NCBI GenBank assembly: GCA_025997215.1
Contig: BNUH01000065.1
Coordinates: 1-15,041 of the forward strand
Direction of reading: 5' to 3'
DNA from: Clostridia bacterium
GTDB taxonomy: Bacteria > Bacillota_A > Clostridia > Christensenellales > Aristaeellaceae
DNA: 15,041 bases
Position 1 is the first letter of the stretch. Every line of letters starts with the position of its first letter. The position numbers and the translations under genes are program-made. Below, piece after piece: positions 6,237-14,325 of the stretch. The notes below the pieces were generated by a model. The model ran no database searches, had not been told where the DNA came from, and saw only the letters and a list, made by a program, of their open reading frames with translations.

Positions 6237-7373
6237 TCATACTCCTTGCGCCGCTTCACTGGCCAACTTCTTCCATAAACGCGACACGGACTGCCACAGC
6301 TTGCCCATGTATTCCTTCAGAACAGGTGAGCCAATCACAACGATAATTATTATGACGATAGCTTTATACGCCTTCAGACTGTCGGAGGATACGTTAGTGG
6401 CGTACAGTGTATTCGTGAGGAACTGTATTATATATGCGCCCGCGATGGAGCCTGTCAGGTTGAACTTGCCGCCGCCTAGAGCGTTGCCGCCAATCGCTAC
6501 GGCTAGGATGGCGTCCATCTCGATATCCTTGGCGAGGGTGTCATAGTTGATGTTGCCTGTGCGGCTGACCTTGATGAACCCTACTATCGCGACGCATACA
6601 CCCATTATGATATATGTCATCATCTTGATCCACGTGGGGTTCAGGCCGTTGAGCCGCGCCGACTTGATGTTGATGCCAACGGTCTGCGCGTACAGCCCAA
6701 GGCTCGTAAACTTGAGCAGCAGCGCGACTACAATCAGACAGGCGATCGTGATGAATATAGGCGTCGGAATTGCTATACCTGGTATGTTGTTCCCGAAATA
6801 CTTGAACACATAGCCTGGTGCATTAAGGATTTTGCCGCCGCCGATCCAGTACGCTATCTGGCGTCCGGCGGTGAAGAGAATCAGCGTCGCCACCATCGGT
6901 TGGATTTTGAATACCGAAACCAACGCGCCGTTGAACGCGCCAAAGCACATAGCCACTGCAATCGACGCAAGTAACGCCAGCAGTATGGGAGCGTGAGGGG
7001 CAAGCGGCGCAGTCTCATCGCCGCAGATTACACGCAGTATGACAGCGCCCGCAATGGCCGAGACCGCGCCGACGCTGATATCCTGCCCGCCGGACGCCGC
7101 CGTGACCAGCGTCATACCAATCGCAAGTATAGCCAGCTCGGAACCATTGTTGAGTATCGAAACGATGCGTCCTTGCATGGAAGGATAACCCGCGTTATTC
7201 GTCACAACAGTGATACGGAAAAACGCCGGATCGATCACAAGGTTGAATACGACCAGCGCCGCAAGCATCAGAAACGGTATAAGCAACGGTGACTTCAGGA
7301 ATCGGGCGGGCGTGAAACCCTCGCTTGTACGTAGGGCTTCGCCAGTGCTGGGCTTTTTGGTACTGTCACGCAT
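6237..7373 (-). CDS. Sugar ABC transporter permease, YtfT-like
   Basis: A 378-residue membrane permease of the same family as its neighbour, most like YtfT. Features are ELAILAIGMTLV (79-90), GGQDISVGAVSAIAGA (95-110), KIQPMVATLILFTAGR and MDAILAVAIGGNALGGGKFN near the C-terminus. The signature loop has Gln where most relatives have Ile (GGIDLSVGA). The start at 7373 overlaps the end of the ATPase gene by eight bases and is preceded by GGGAGG, a sign of coupled translation. With the second permease it should form a heterodimeric channel for a monosaccharide. Orientation and gene order match the E. coli ytfR-ytfT-yjfF cluster. Confidence 0.92.
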   Translation of the reverse strand: MRDSTKKPSTGEALRTSEGFTPARFLKSPLLIPFLMLAALVVFNLVIDPAFFRITVVTNNAGYPSMQGRIVSILNNGSELAILAIGMTLVTAASGGQDISVGAVSAIAGAVILRVICGDETAPLAPHAPILLALLASIAVAMCFGAFNGALVSVFKIQPMVATLILFTAGRQIAYWIGGGKILNAPGYVFKYFGNNIPGIAIPTPIFITIACLIVVALLLKFTSLGLYAQTVGINIKSARLNGLNPTWIKMMTYIIMGVCVAIVGFIKVSRTGNINYDTLAKDIEMDAILAVAIGGNALGGGKFNLTGSIAGAYIIQFLTNTLYATNVSSDSLKAYKAIVIIIIVVIGSPVLKEYMGKLWQSVSRLWKKLASEAAQGV

Positions 7374-8940
7374 GGTCGGCTCCGCCTCCCGCGATAGTAG
7401 TCATTATTCTGTCCTGAGTCATGTCCGAACCTTTCAGTTCGCCCACAATGCTCCGGTCGCGCATGACGATCAGGCGCGAGCAGGTGCGGATCATCTCCTC
7501 AATCTCTGAAGATATGAATGTGATGCTCATGCCCTCGCCAGCCAGCTTCAATATAATTTTCTGTATCTCCGCTTTGGTGCCGACGTCGATGCCGCGCGTC
7601 GGCTCGTCGAGTATCAGGTACTCGGGATGCGTAAGCAGCCAGCGAGCGAGTATCACCTTCTGTTGATTCCCGCCGGACAGTGACTTAATGGGAGTATCCG
7701 CAGACGCTGTCTTGATGCCTAGCAGCCGGATATACTCATCGGCGAATGCCCTTGATTCAGCCTTTGAGAACGGCTTGAAGAATCCCTTCATTACCTGCAG
7801 TGCAAGTATAATGTTCTCGCGGACAGAGAGATCGGCGACGATACCGTCGCGCTTGCGATCCTCAGGCAGATAACCTATGCCGTATCTCATGGCATGTCTG
7901 GGAGTTGTGATCCTGGCTTGCCTGCCGTTGACCGTCACGCTGCCGCCGGTCACCTTATCCGCACCGAAGATAGCGCGGACGCTTTCACTCCTGCCGGAAC
8001 CCAGCAGACCTGTGAACCCGTTGACCTCACCCTTATTTATCCTGAAATCGAACGGTTTTACTCCGGCGCTACTCGAAAGGTTTGAAGCCTGATAGACAAC
8101 GGACTTGCCTCCGTCCCGTTCACCGCTGTCATTCTTTCGCAGCGATGAGAGATCCTCCAACTCCTTACCCATCATCTTTGAAACGAGCTGTAATCGCGGC
8201 AGTTCCTTTATCTCATATTCGCCGACCAGCTCGCCGTTGCGCAGCACTGTAATCCTGTCGCACACTTTATAGACTTGATCAAGGAAATGGGTGACGAATA
8301 TAATGCCTACGCCGCGCGACTTAAGCTCGTTCATCAGCGAGAAAAGCTTCTCGACCTCCTGTTCGTCCAGCGAGGAGGTCGGCTCGTCGAGAATGAGCGC
8401 TTTGCAATCCATATCCACGGCACGCGCGATGGCGACCATCTGCTGCACTGCGAGTGAACAGTTCGCCAGCTGCTGGGTTGGGCTTGCAGGAATACCCAAA
8501 CCCTCCAGTATCCGCTTTGTGCGGCGTTTCATACCGGACCAGTTAACGAGCTTGTATTTGCCTCGGCCTATAAACATATTCTCGGCGACCGTGAGGTTCG
8601 GGCAGAGCGTGATCTCCTGGTATACGGTTGCGATGCCTAAATCCTGAGCATCTTGTGGCGATTTGATGTTGACTACGTGTGCCGACTTATCTTTGTCGGC
8701 ATTGTCTTGGCTATCATAATCATGGCCGTCCTTACCTTGGCCGTTTATATAAATCTGCCCGGAGTCCTTGGGATATACTCCGGTCAGAACCTTTATCAGC
8801 GTTGATTTACCCGCGCCGTTTTCACCCATAAGGGCATGGATTTCACCGAAGCGCAGCGTGAAGCTGACATCGCTCAATGCGCGCACACCCGGAAACACCT
8901 TAGTGATATTAGACATGGACAGCACGATATTGCTAAACAT
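7366..8940 (-). CDS. Sugar ABC transporter ATP-binding protein (duplicated ATPase, YtfR-like)
   Basis: A 524-residue ATPase with two ABC domains in one chain, as in RbsA, MglA and YtfR. In the first half Walker A is GENGAGKST (39-47), the signature is degenerate (CSLAVQQ, 161-167) and Walker B is ALILDEPTSS. In the second half Walker A is degenerate (GLLGSGRSE, 311-319) while the signature LSGGNQQ (421-427) and LILDEPTRGID are good; this asymmetry is normal for the family. The stretch FVTHFLDQVYKVCDRITVLR closely recalls YtfR. A hydrophilic, Asp-rich insertion (about residues 68-88) after the first Walker A is unusual. I chose the ATG at 8940, seven bases after AAGGAG; an in-frame ATG at 8988 lacks such a site. 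The gene follows the binding-protein gene by 124 bases that hold a stem-loop. Confidence 0.93.
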   Translation of the reverse strand: MFSNIVLSMSNITKVFPGVRALSDVSFTLRFGEIHALMGENGAGKSTLIKVLTGVYPKDSGQIYINGQGKDGHDYDSQDNADKDKSAHVVNIKSPQDAQDLGIATVYQEITLCPNLTVAENMFIGRGKYKLVNWSGMKRRTKRILEGLGIPASPTQQLANCSLAVQQMVAIARAVDMDCKALILDEPTSSLDEQEVEKLFSLMNELKSRGVGIIFVTHFLDQVYKVCDRITVLRNGELVGEYEIKELPRLQLVSKMMGKELEDLSSLRKNDSGERDGGKSVVYQASNLSSSAGVKPFDFRINKGEVNGFTGLLGSGRSESVRAIFGADKVTGGSVTVNGRQARITTPRHAMRYGIGYLPEDRKRDGIVADLSVRENIILALQVMKGFFKPFSKAESRAFADEYIRLLGIKTASADTPIKSLSGGNQQKVILARWLLTHPEYLILDEPTRGIDVGTKAEIQKIILKLAGEGMSITFISSEIEEMIRTCSRLIVMRDRSIVGELKGSDMTQDRIMTTIAGGGADHA

Positions 8941-8960
8941 GGGACAGCTCCTTCGGGGGG

Positions 8961-9032
8961 AATAAAGCGCGGGGCGTATACTGGACAATTATCCATTATT
9001 CCGCGCCGCGCTTATTAAGTACTTTAAAGTAC
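8961..9032 (-). promoter_or_regulatory. Intercistronic stem-loops between binding-protein and ATPase genes
   Basis: The 124-base gap contains an inverted repeat, AATAA-a-GCGCGG (8961-8972) with CCGCGC-TTATT (9006-9016), enclosing a 33-base loop, and next to it a perfect 14-base palindrome GTACTTTAAAGTAC (9019-9032). No other promoter stands out. In such operons a stem-loop here commonly stabilises the binding-protein message and limits read-through, making more binding protein than membrane parts. That role is inferred. Confidence 0.5.
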
Positions 9033-9064
9033 CGTTACTTCAGAACGTTTATACTGCGTACCTC

Positions 9065-10027
9065 TTACTCACCAAGACCGTACTGCTCTACGTCAGCCTC
9101 GGTGATTTCATTTGCGTCAAAGCCCTTCTCCTCATTGATGATGAGCTTGTCGGCCGGTATTTCGCCGGCTTCGAGACCCTTGATGATGGTGTCAAGTACG
9201 CCCGCCTGGAAGGGGCTGCACTGTCCGTCGTAGTTCCAGTTGCCCGCGAGCAGTTCCTTGAGCGCCCACTTGTTGCAGTCGAAGCCCATAACTACTACAT
9301 CACCGTTCACGCCGTGGGTGATGCCCGCCGCGTCAAGCGCCGCGACTGCGCCCTTGGCCATGTCGTCATTCTCGGCGTAGATAACATTGAACGCAGTGCC
9401 CGCGTTTATGACAGACTCGACAATCGCCTTCGCCTCATCAGCCGACCAGTTCCCCGTCTGCTGCTTGACGATGGTCGCCTTGCCTTCGGCGGCAGCGGCA
9501 TCCAGCGCGCCGGAACGGCCGATCTGTGCGTCGGAACCCATAACGCCCTGGATGTGGATAACAGCCGGCGCTTCCAGCCCCTGTGCGAGCAGCCAATTGA
9601 CGGCGGTCTCGCCTTCCTTGGCCATGTCGGATACGACGGCTGCTACGTAGCCGTCATTGTTGATCATGCGGTCGAACAGCAGGACGGGTATGCCAGCCTC
9701 AGTTGCGGACGCGATCGCATTATCCCAGCCATCTGTGGACGCTGCGGAGAGCAGGATGTAATCGACGCCGTCGTTTACAAACTGGTTGAACGCAGCAAGC
9801 TGTTCCTCAATCAGAATGCTGTAAGCGAACGACGGTTCGTAACCGTTCTCGGCGGTGAAATTGGCCTTGAAATCGTTATCGTTGGCGGTGCGGTAGCCGG
9901 ATTCGGACGGCGGGTTGTTGATGATGCCGACTTTGATCAGCTCGTCCGCGCCTGCGGCGGAGAACATCGCCAGGCAAAGCAGCAGCGCTAACGCAAGTGA
10001 CAGGATTTTCGATAGGATTTTCTTCAT
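9065..10027 (-). CDS. Sugar ABC transporter substrate-binding protein (periplasmic-binding family, type 1)
   Basis: A 320-residue sugar-binding protein of the ribose/galactose-binding family (Peripla_BP_4). A signal peptide spans residues 1-27 (MKKILSKILS, then a Leu/Ala-rich core) with a likely cleavage after AAGA. There is no lipobox, odd for a Gram-positive transporter, so anchoring is unclear. The mature protein starts KVGIINNPPSESGYR and includes GIPVLLFDR (112-120), AENDDMAKGAVAALDAAG (218-235) and GDVVVMGFDCNKWAL (242-256), typical of the fold. It resembles the sensor lipoprotein at 13286-14266 only distantly. I chose the ATG at 10027 because AAAGGAGGATC is directly upstream; an in-frame ATG at 10090 precedes the promoter. 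It is the first gene of the transporter operon, with its own promoter and operator-like dyad. Confidence 0.92.
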   Translation of the reverse strand: MKKILSKILSLALALLLCLAMFSAAGADELIKVGIINNPPSESGYRTANDNDFKANFTAENGYEPSFAYSILIEEQLAAFNQFVNDGVDYILLSAASTDGWDNAIASATEAGIPVLLFDRMINNDGYVAAVVSDMAKEGETAVNWLLAQGLEAPAVIHIQGVMGSDAQIGRSGALDAAAAEGKATIVKQQTGNWSADEAKAIVESVINAGTAFNVIYAENDDMAKGAVAALDAAGITHGVNGDVVVMGFDCNKWALKELLAGNWNYDGQCSPFQAGVLDTIIKGLEAGEIPADKLIINEEKGFDANEITEADVEQYGLGE

Positions 10028-10041
10028 GGGGTGATCCTCCT

Positions 10042-10059
10042 TTAGATTATATAGTCTAA
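10042..10059. promoter_or_regulatory. 18-base near-perfect palindrome at the transporter start site (candidate operator)
   Basis: TTAGATTATATAGTCTAA is symmetrical at eight of nine base pairs. It starts at the last base of the -10 box and covers the expected transcription start, so a bound repressor would block the promoter. In RNA it could also form a small hairpin just before the ribosome binding site. Confidence 0.5.
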
Positions 10060-10087
10060 TTATATCCGTTGCGGGCGAGTCTGTAAA
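10059..10087 (-). promoter_or_regulatory. Promoter of the sugar ABC transporter operon
   Basis: TTTACA (10087-10082) and TATAAT (10064-10059) with 17-base spacing on the minus strand. Two further dyads lie around it: GTAAA-(8)-TTTAC (10083-10100) across the -35 box, and a widely spaced ATCCGTT (10064-10070) / AACGGAT (10120-10126). The adjacent AraC-type response regulator is the natural activator; its sites should lie upstream of 10087. Confidence 0.75.
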
Positions 10088-10191
10088 CACGCGGCTTTAC
10101 GGTTTTGGGGTGGCGAATTAACGGATAAAGGAGAACCATGCCGCCTTCGCACATATGAATGACGGCAATATTCCGGCATGGGTATGAAAAA

Positions 10192-11796
10192 TTACGATTC
10201 GCTGTTCTGTTCGCCGCCCTTAAACGTATTCCTATATTCGCGTGGCGACAGCCCCATGTTTTTCTTGAACAGATATCTGAAATAACGTGTGTCCGTATAA
10301 CCAATGCGCTCGGCTATGTCGCTGGAGCGCAAGTCCGTTTCCAGCAGATATGCCTGTGCCTTGGACATGCGCAGACGCGTCAGGTATTCAAGGAATGTCA
10401 TGCCCATCTTCTGGGAGAATACCGTGCAGAAATGATTGTCGGACAACCCTGCGGCGCAGGCAGCGTCATGCAGTGTCATTTCTGGCCTATGATAGTGTGT
10501 TTCAATGTAGGCGCACGCTTGACGCAGTACACCGGCCGATGATCCGCTCGCGTGTGTGTCTCGGAACAACAGTGCGCGCTTGATGATATCGTTTGCCAGC
10601 CGCGTAAAATCCTCGGCGGAAAACGCCTGCGACAGCAACAGCGACTGGTCGCGCGTTTCCGGCAGCACATCCACCGGATCACCGCCGCCGCTCTTTATAA
10701 CGCGTGAACAGGCAAGTATAATGTCCACCAGCGCGTAATGTAGAATGAGTATGGATCGCACTGCAGTCGTCCCGAACGATGACAGGTATTCATCGACAAG
10801 CCGAGACACGCCGTCGGCTGCGGCAAAGCGGAGCTTATCATATAGTTGCACGACCTCCGCCCTCATCAACTCGGGCATAAGATCACCTGCACTGCCGCAC
10901 GAGGCTTCCGCCATCGCATAATCCAGATCGCCAACGCCGAGTATGCCGGTCTCCCGCTCCATCAAGACCTGCAGCACGTCACGCGCGTCAGATGTGGACT
11001 TTGGCACATCCTGCAGCTTTGTCGCCATGGAGCCAATGGCTATGCGCGACTTGGGATCATCATGCGCCACTGCTTGCGCGAACGCGTAGGCGCGTTCCTC
11101 CACATCCCTCGCACTGTCGCCCAACACAAGCGCCATGAGTTCCGCGCCGCGTTCAGCAAGTGCGATCGCTCCACCGGATCTGTCCGCAAACCTCTGCGCT
11201 GTGGCACGCAATGCAAGCAGATCCTCCGGCTGCTCTGAGCGCAGTATCATTGCCGTGTATTGTCCTGCTGTCAGCGGCAGATTTAACGTTCGGGCCTCTG
11301 CTAGTATGGAGTCGCCGAACATCCCATCCAGTATTCGCAGCAGCAGACGTTCCCTGATAAGCTGCGCCGATGAAGCAAGCTGGCGTTTCAGATCGTCCAG
11401 ATTCGCCCGCCGTGTCCGTTCCGACCCGATGAGACCGGAGATTCGCTCCAGCGATTCCCGCAACTGCAGCACGCTTACTGGCTTTAGTATATACTCCTTC
11501 ACGCCGAGGGTTATGGCTTCACGAGCGTAAGCGAAGTCGTCATAACCGCTGAGAATCACGATATGCACCCATGGCATAGATTTTACAATATTCCTGCATA
11601 ACGTCATGCCGTCCATGAACGGCATACGGATATCGGTGATCAGGATATCAGGGTGCAATTCCTGCAGCATTGACAGCGCAATCTCACCGTCGGGCGCTTC
11701 CCCGCAGAGGGTGAAGCCCGACTTGCCCCAAGGGAAGTTGTTGCGTATGCCCTCGCGAATAACGATTTCGTCGTCGACCAGAAAAACACTATACAT
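10192..11796 (-). CDS. YesN-type response regulator (receiver plus AraC helix-turn-helix)
   Basis: A 534-residue response regulator. The receiver domain (1-120) has the acidic pair Asp8/Asp9, phosphoacceptor Asp55 in ILITDIRMPFMDG, Ser83 and Lys105 (ILKPVS). A long middle region (about 120-420) shows no motif I can name, as is usual for YesN proteins. The C-terminal AraC domain (about 425-525) has both helix-turn-helix units, including LHDAACAAGLSDNHFCTVF and SSDIAERIGYTDTRYFRYLF, ending GLSPREYR. It should be phosphorylated by the kinase encoded 26 bases upstream and then activate nearby transport genes. The ribosome binding site (GAGGT, about 12 bases before the ATG) is weak. The transporter operon lies downstream in the same direction with its own promoter, making it the probable target. 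Confidence 0.95.
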   Translation of the reverse strand: MYSVFLVDDEIVIREGIRNNFPWGKSGFTLCGEAPDGEIALSMLQELHPDILITDIRMPFMDGMTLCRNIVKSMPWVHIVILSGYDDFAYAREAITLGVKEYILKPVSVLQLRESLERISGLIGSERTRRANLDDLKRQLASSAQLIRERLLLRILDGMFGDSILAEARTLNLPLTAGQYTAMILRSEQPEDLLALRATAQRFADRSGGAIALAERGAELMALVLGDSARDVEERAYAFAQAVAHDDPKSRIAIGSMATKLQDVPKSTSDARDVLQVLMERETGILGVGDLDYAMAEASCGSAGDLMPELMRAEVVQLYDKLRFAAADGVSRLVDEYLSSFGTTAVRSILILHYALVDIILACSRVIKSGGGDPVDVLPETRDQSLLLSQAFSAEDFTRLANDIIKRALLFRDTHASGSSAGVLRQACAYIETHYHRPEMTLHDAACAAGLSDNHFCTVFSQKMGMTFLEYLTRLRMSKAQAYLLETDLRSSDIAERIGYTDTRYFRYLFKKNMGLSPREYRNTFKGGEQNSES

Positions 11797-11822
11797 TATT
11801 TACCAACCTCATCCGGCATATA

Positions 11823-13280
11823 TCAAGAGAGCGGAACGTCGAACGTTACGCTGGTACCCTCGCCGGCGACGCTCTCGAGTCTCAATCCATCCTTCTTCCG
11901 ATAGTACAGCTTGATTCGTTTATCCACGCTGTACAGTCCGAAGCCGTTGTCGCCAGCCGGCAGAACGCCGGACGCTAAACCTTCTCTGATGTCCGCCAGC
12001 GCGTCCGCCGGAATGCCTGCGCCTGTGTCCTTAACGGATACATGAAGCCGCTCCCCAACCCTGGTAAGCTCCGCCGCCACCAGTCCGCCACCGCGCTTAT
12101 TCTTTATGCCATGATAAATGGCATTCTCAATCAGTGGCTGGATTAGCAGCTTGAGTATCTGGCAGTTGTCCAGATCGGAACTGTAATCGAGCGAGAATTT
12201 TAGTATATCTCTATACCTCACGCGCTGGATGGTCATGTATCCCTCAAGGTGTTCTATCTCCTCGCGGATGGTGATCCATTCGCGCCCGCCCGCGAGTGAG
12301 GTTCTGAAGAATTGTGAGAGCGCGTGGGTCACTCCGATGACTTGTTCCGTTTCACCTGACTCCGCCAGCCAGACGATCGCGTCCAGCGTATTGTATAGAA
12401 AGTGGGGCGTGATCTGCGCCTGAAGTGTCCGAAGCTCGCTCTTCATTAGGTTTTCCTGTTCGCGGCGGTTTTCGTCAACGAGCAATTGCAACTTGGACGC
12501 CATTGTGTTTAGGCTCTCGGTGAGACCTGTCAGCTCTTCAACGTCCAACGGTTGTATGCGCCCGTGGAATTCTCCACGCGCGATCTGGCCCGCGAAGCTT
12601 TCCAGCCTAGCAAGCGGCGCGTTGATCGAGCGCATCAGCGAGGATTGAGTAAGCCCCGCAAATAAAAGCGCGGCCGCCAACACCACCGCAGCCAATGCGA
12701 GCGTCGCGAACAGCGTCGTTTGCATCCTGCCGGATATGACAGCGGAAGCGCGTATCTCCGTATTGGTTGCCGTGTTGAGCATCTCAAGAAACAGACTCGC
12801 GACATTCTTTATCTCTTCATTTATCGAAAAGGTTTCGTCGACGGTCGCGTGGTCGGCCAGCCTCGCACCCATCTTATCTATATAACCGCCTAACGTCATG
12901 AGCACACGGCGAGCGACTTCCAGATCACCGCTGCTCGCCGCGTCGTTCTGAATGAGGGTATCAAGGCGACTCTCGATAGAACCAAACGCTGCCTGTGGTA
13001 TGCCATCCTCAAAGCGGGTGCGCCCGACCACTACATCCAGCAAACTGGAGAGCAAGTCTTCCTGCACCATAGGCTGCAATGAGGATATTCCCTCTATGTG
13101 AGTTAATATTGCGTGATAACGGCTCGCGAACGAAAGCATCAGCGAAAGCGCGATCAATACCGGGATGAGCATCAGAGTAACCAGCACTATATACATGGCG
13201 CGAATCCTGCTGCGCAGACTGCTGAGCGCACCAAACACTCTCAACAATTTTTCCAAAAAATCGGTGGTATACCTGGCCAT
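11823..13280 (-). CDS. YesM-type sensor histidine kinase (LytS/YesM family)
   Basis: A 485-residue membrane sensor kinase. Membrane helices are at about 28-52 and 188-212, bracketing an extracellular region of about 135 mainly helical residues, too small to be a sugar-binding domain. A HAMP linker follows (about 211-265), then the His_kinase domain with LQAQITPHFLYNTLDAI (phosphoacceptor His293), and an ATPase domain with QPLIENAIYHGI (381-392), DTGAGIP (418-424) and GFGLYSV (446-452). It starts five bases after the stop of the lipoprotein gene, so they are translated together. The small outer domain and the linked binding protein suggest that the lipoprotein, not the kinase, recognises the sugar. 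The ribosome binding site is poor (AGGGGA is 13 bases away), consistent with coupling to the preceding gene. Confidence 0.95.
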   Translation of the reverse strand: MARYTTDFLEKLLRVFGALSSLRSRIRAMYIVLVTLMLIPVLIALSLMLSFASRYHAILTHIEGISSLQPMVQEDLLSSLLDVVVGRTRFEDGIPQAAFGSIESRLDTLIQNDAASSGDLEVARRVLMTLGGYIDKMGARLADHATVDETFSINEEIKNVASLFLEMLNTATNTEIRASAVISGRMQTTLFATLALAAVVLAAALLFAGLTQSSLMRSINAPLARLESFAGQIARGEFHGRIQPLDVEELTGLTESLNTMASKLQLLVDENRREQENLMKSELRTLQAQITPHFLYNTLDAIVWLAESGETEQVIGVTHALSQFFRTSLAGGREWITIREEIEHLEGYMTIQRVRYRDILKFSLDYSSDLDNCQILKLLIQPLIENAIYHGIKNKRGGGLVAAELTRVGERLHVSVKDTGAGIPADALADIREGLASGVLPAGDNGFGLYSVDKRIKLYYRKKDGLRLESVAGEGTSVTFDVPLS

Positions 13281-13285
13281 GCCTG

Positions 13286-14266
13286 CTAATATCCCCTAGG
13301 CGGAATACTCTGAAGATCATCGTCCCATTCCGAAAAAACACGCTCCGTTGTGTATGTCTTCCTGGGGATATCCTCACCCGCCGCCAGTTTCTTAACCAGC
13401 CCCATTATTTGGTCGCCAATCATCGGGTTGCATTCCACCACGCAGTTTATCTTGCCTTGCTTCAATAAATCTATCGCGCCTTGCTCCCCGTCTACGGTTA
13501 TAATGATTATATCCTTTCCAGGTTTAAGCCCGACAGCCTCGATCGCTTCGATCGCGCCGAGCGTCATCGCATCGTTGTGAGAATACAAAACATCAATGCC
13601 GCGCGTAAGGCTCAAGATATTTTCCATGCACTCGCGGCCTTTCGATCTGAGGAAGTCGCCCGAAACAGTCATGGTTATCTGATAGCGCGGATCGTCTCCC
13701 AGCGTTCCAACAAAACCCAGCGTGCGCTCGCGGGTTGGGGTGCTGTTTGGGGTGCCGGTTATCTCGACAATGCGCACAGAATCCTTGTCGCGCGTCCGCT
13801 CTTTCAGGAAAAGCCCTGCTCGCCGGCCTTCCTCAAGAAAATCGGAGCCGATAGAACCCGCGTACAAACTGCCGTCCGAAACGCTTATGTCGCGGTCAAT
13901 CAGCAGCACGGGAATACCTGCCGCTTTCGCTTCCAGCAGGACGGTCTCCCAACCCTGTTCCACTATCGGCGCGAGCGTTATCACGTCCACTTGATACGCT
14001 ATGAATGAGCGGATTGCTTTGATTTGGTTTTCCTGCATTTGCTCCGCATTGAGCATCATGAGTTGAATACCCGCGCGTTCAGCAGCCGACGCGACATCCC
14101 GAGTATTGCCGATGCGCCAGCCGCTTTCCGCACCTAGTTGGGAGAAGCCGACGATTAGGTCGGGCGTGGCTGGCTCTGGCGCGACGCAGGACGATAACAG
14201 GAGCAGAGCAGTCAAGACGCAGGTCAGGACGGCGAGCGTGCGGTGGGTAGTTAGCAAGCGTTTCAT
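13286..14266 (-). CDS. YtfQ-like sugar-binding lipoprotein, sensor component of the two-component system
   Basis: A 326-residue sugar-binding lipoprotein. The signal peptide ends with the lipobox LLSSC (Cys27), so it should be anchored to the outer face of the membrane. Mature motifs VGFSQLGAESGWRIGN (39-54), QENQIKAIRSFIAYQVDVI (78-96), GIPVLLIDRDISV (117-129), SGDFLRSKGRE (202-212), SHNDAMTLGAIEAI (229-242) and GLKPGKDI (246-253) match the pattern of E. coli YtfQ, the galactofuranose-binding protein, very well. Because it heads the kinase-regulator operon, it probably acts as the sugar sensor, as described for XylFII-LytS-YesN and AraP-S-T systems; it might also feed the transporter. I chose the ATG at 14266 (GAGGT eight bases upstream) over that at 14281, which has no such site and falls at the expected transcription start. 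Confidence 0.92.
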   Translation of the reverse strand: MKRLLTTHRTLAVLTCVLTALLLLSSCVAPEPATPDLIVGFSQLGAESGWRIGNTRDVASAAERAGIQLMMLNAEQMQENQIKAIRSFIAYQVDVITLAPIVEQGWETVLLEAKAAGIPVLLIDRDISVSDGSLYAGSIGSDFLEEGRRAGLFLKERTRDKDSVRIVEITGTPNSTPTRERTLGFVGTLGDDPRYQITMTVSGDFLRSKGRECMENILSLTRGIDVLYSHNDAMTLGAIEAIEAVGLKPGKDIIIITVDGEQGAIDLLKQGKINCVVECNPMIGDQIMGLVKKLAAGEDIPRKTYTTERVFSEWDDDLQSIPPRGY

Positions 14267-14287
14267 AGATAGGTACCTCATAATGAT

Positions 14288-14316
14288 ATTTTATCATAAG
14301 GGCTTGGGTTTCACAA
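14288..14316 (-). promoter_or_regulatory. Promoter of the three-component sensor operon with overlapping dyad
   Basis: TTGTGA (14316-14311) and TAAAAT (14293-14288) are 17 bases apart on the minus strand. ATGATA-ttt-TATCAT (14283-14297), a perfect inverted repeat, sits over the -10 box and is a candidate operator. The -35 box is only nine bases from the edge of the foldback element at 14326. Confidence 0.6.
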
Positions 14317-14325
14317 GGGGGGCCG

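Noticed and set aside
9314..9991. 225-codon plus-strand frame antisense to the binding-protein gene
   Set aside because: It lies wholly opposite a well-supported gene, has no ribosome binding site, and its residue pattern is that of a GC-driven shadow frame.
10082..10100. Possible catabolite repression (cre) site near TGTAAACACGCGG
   Set aside because: The central CG and the closing CA of the cre consensus do not line up, so I list only the dyad.
10130..10157. Good AAAGGAG site followed by an ATG at 10138 on the plus strand
   Set aside because: The frame (MPPSHI) stops after six codons; no promoter or function can be supported, so the match is probably chance.
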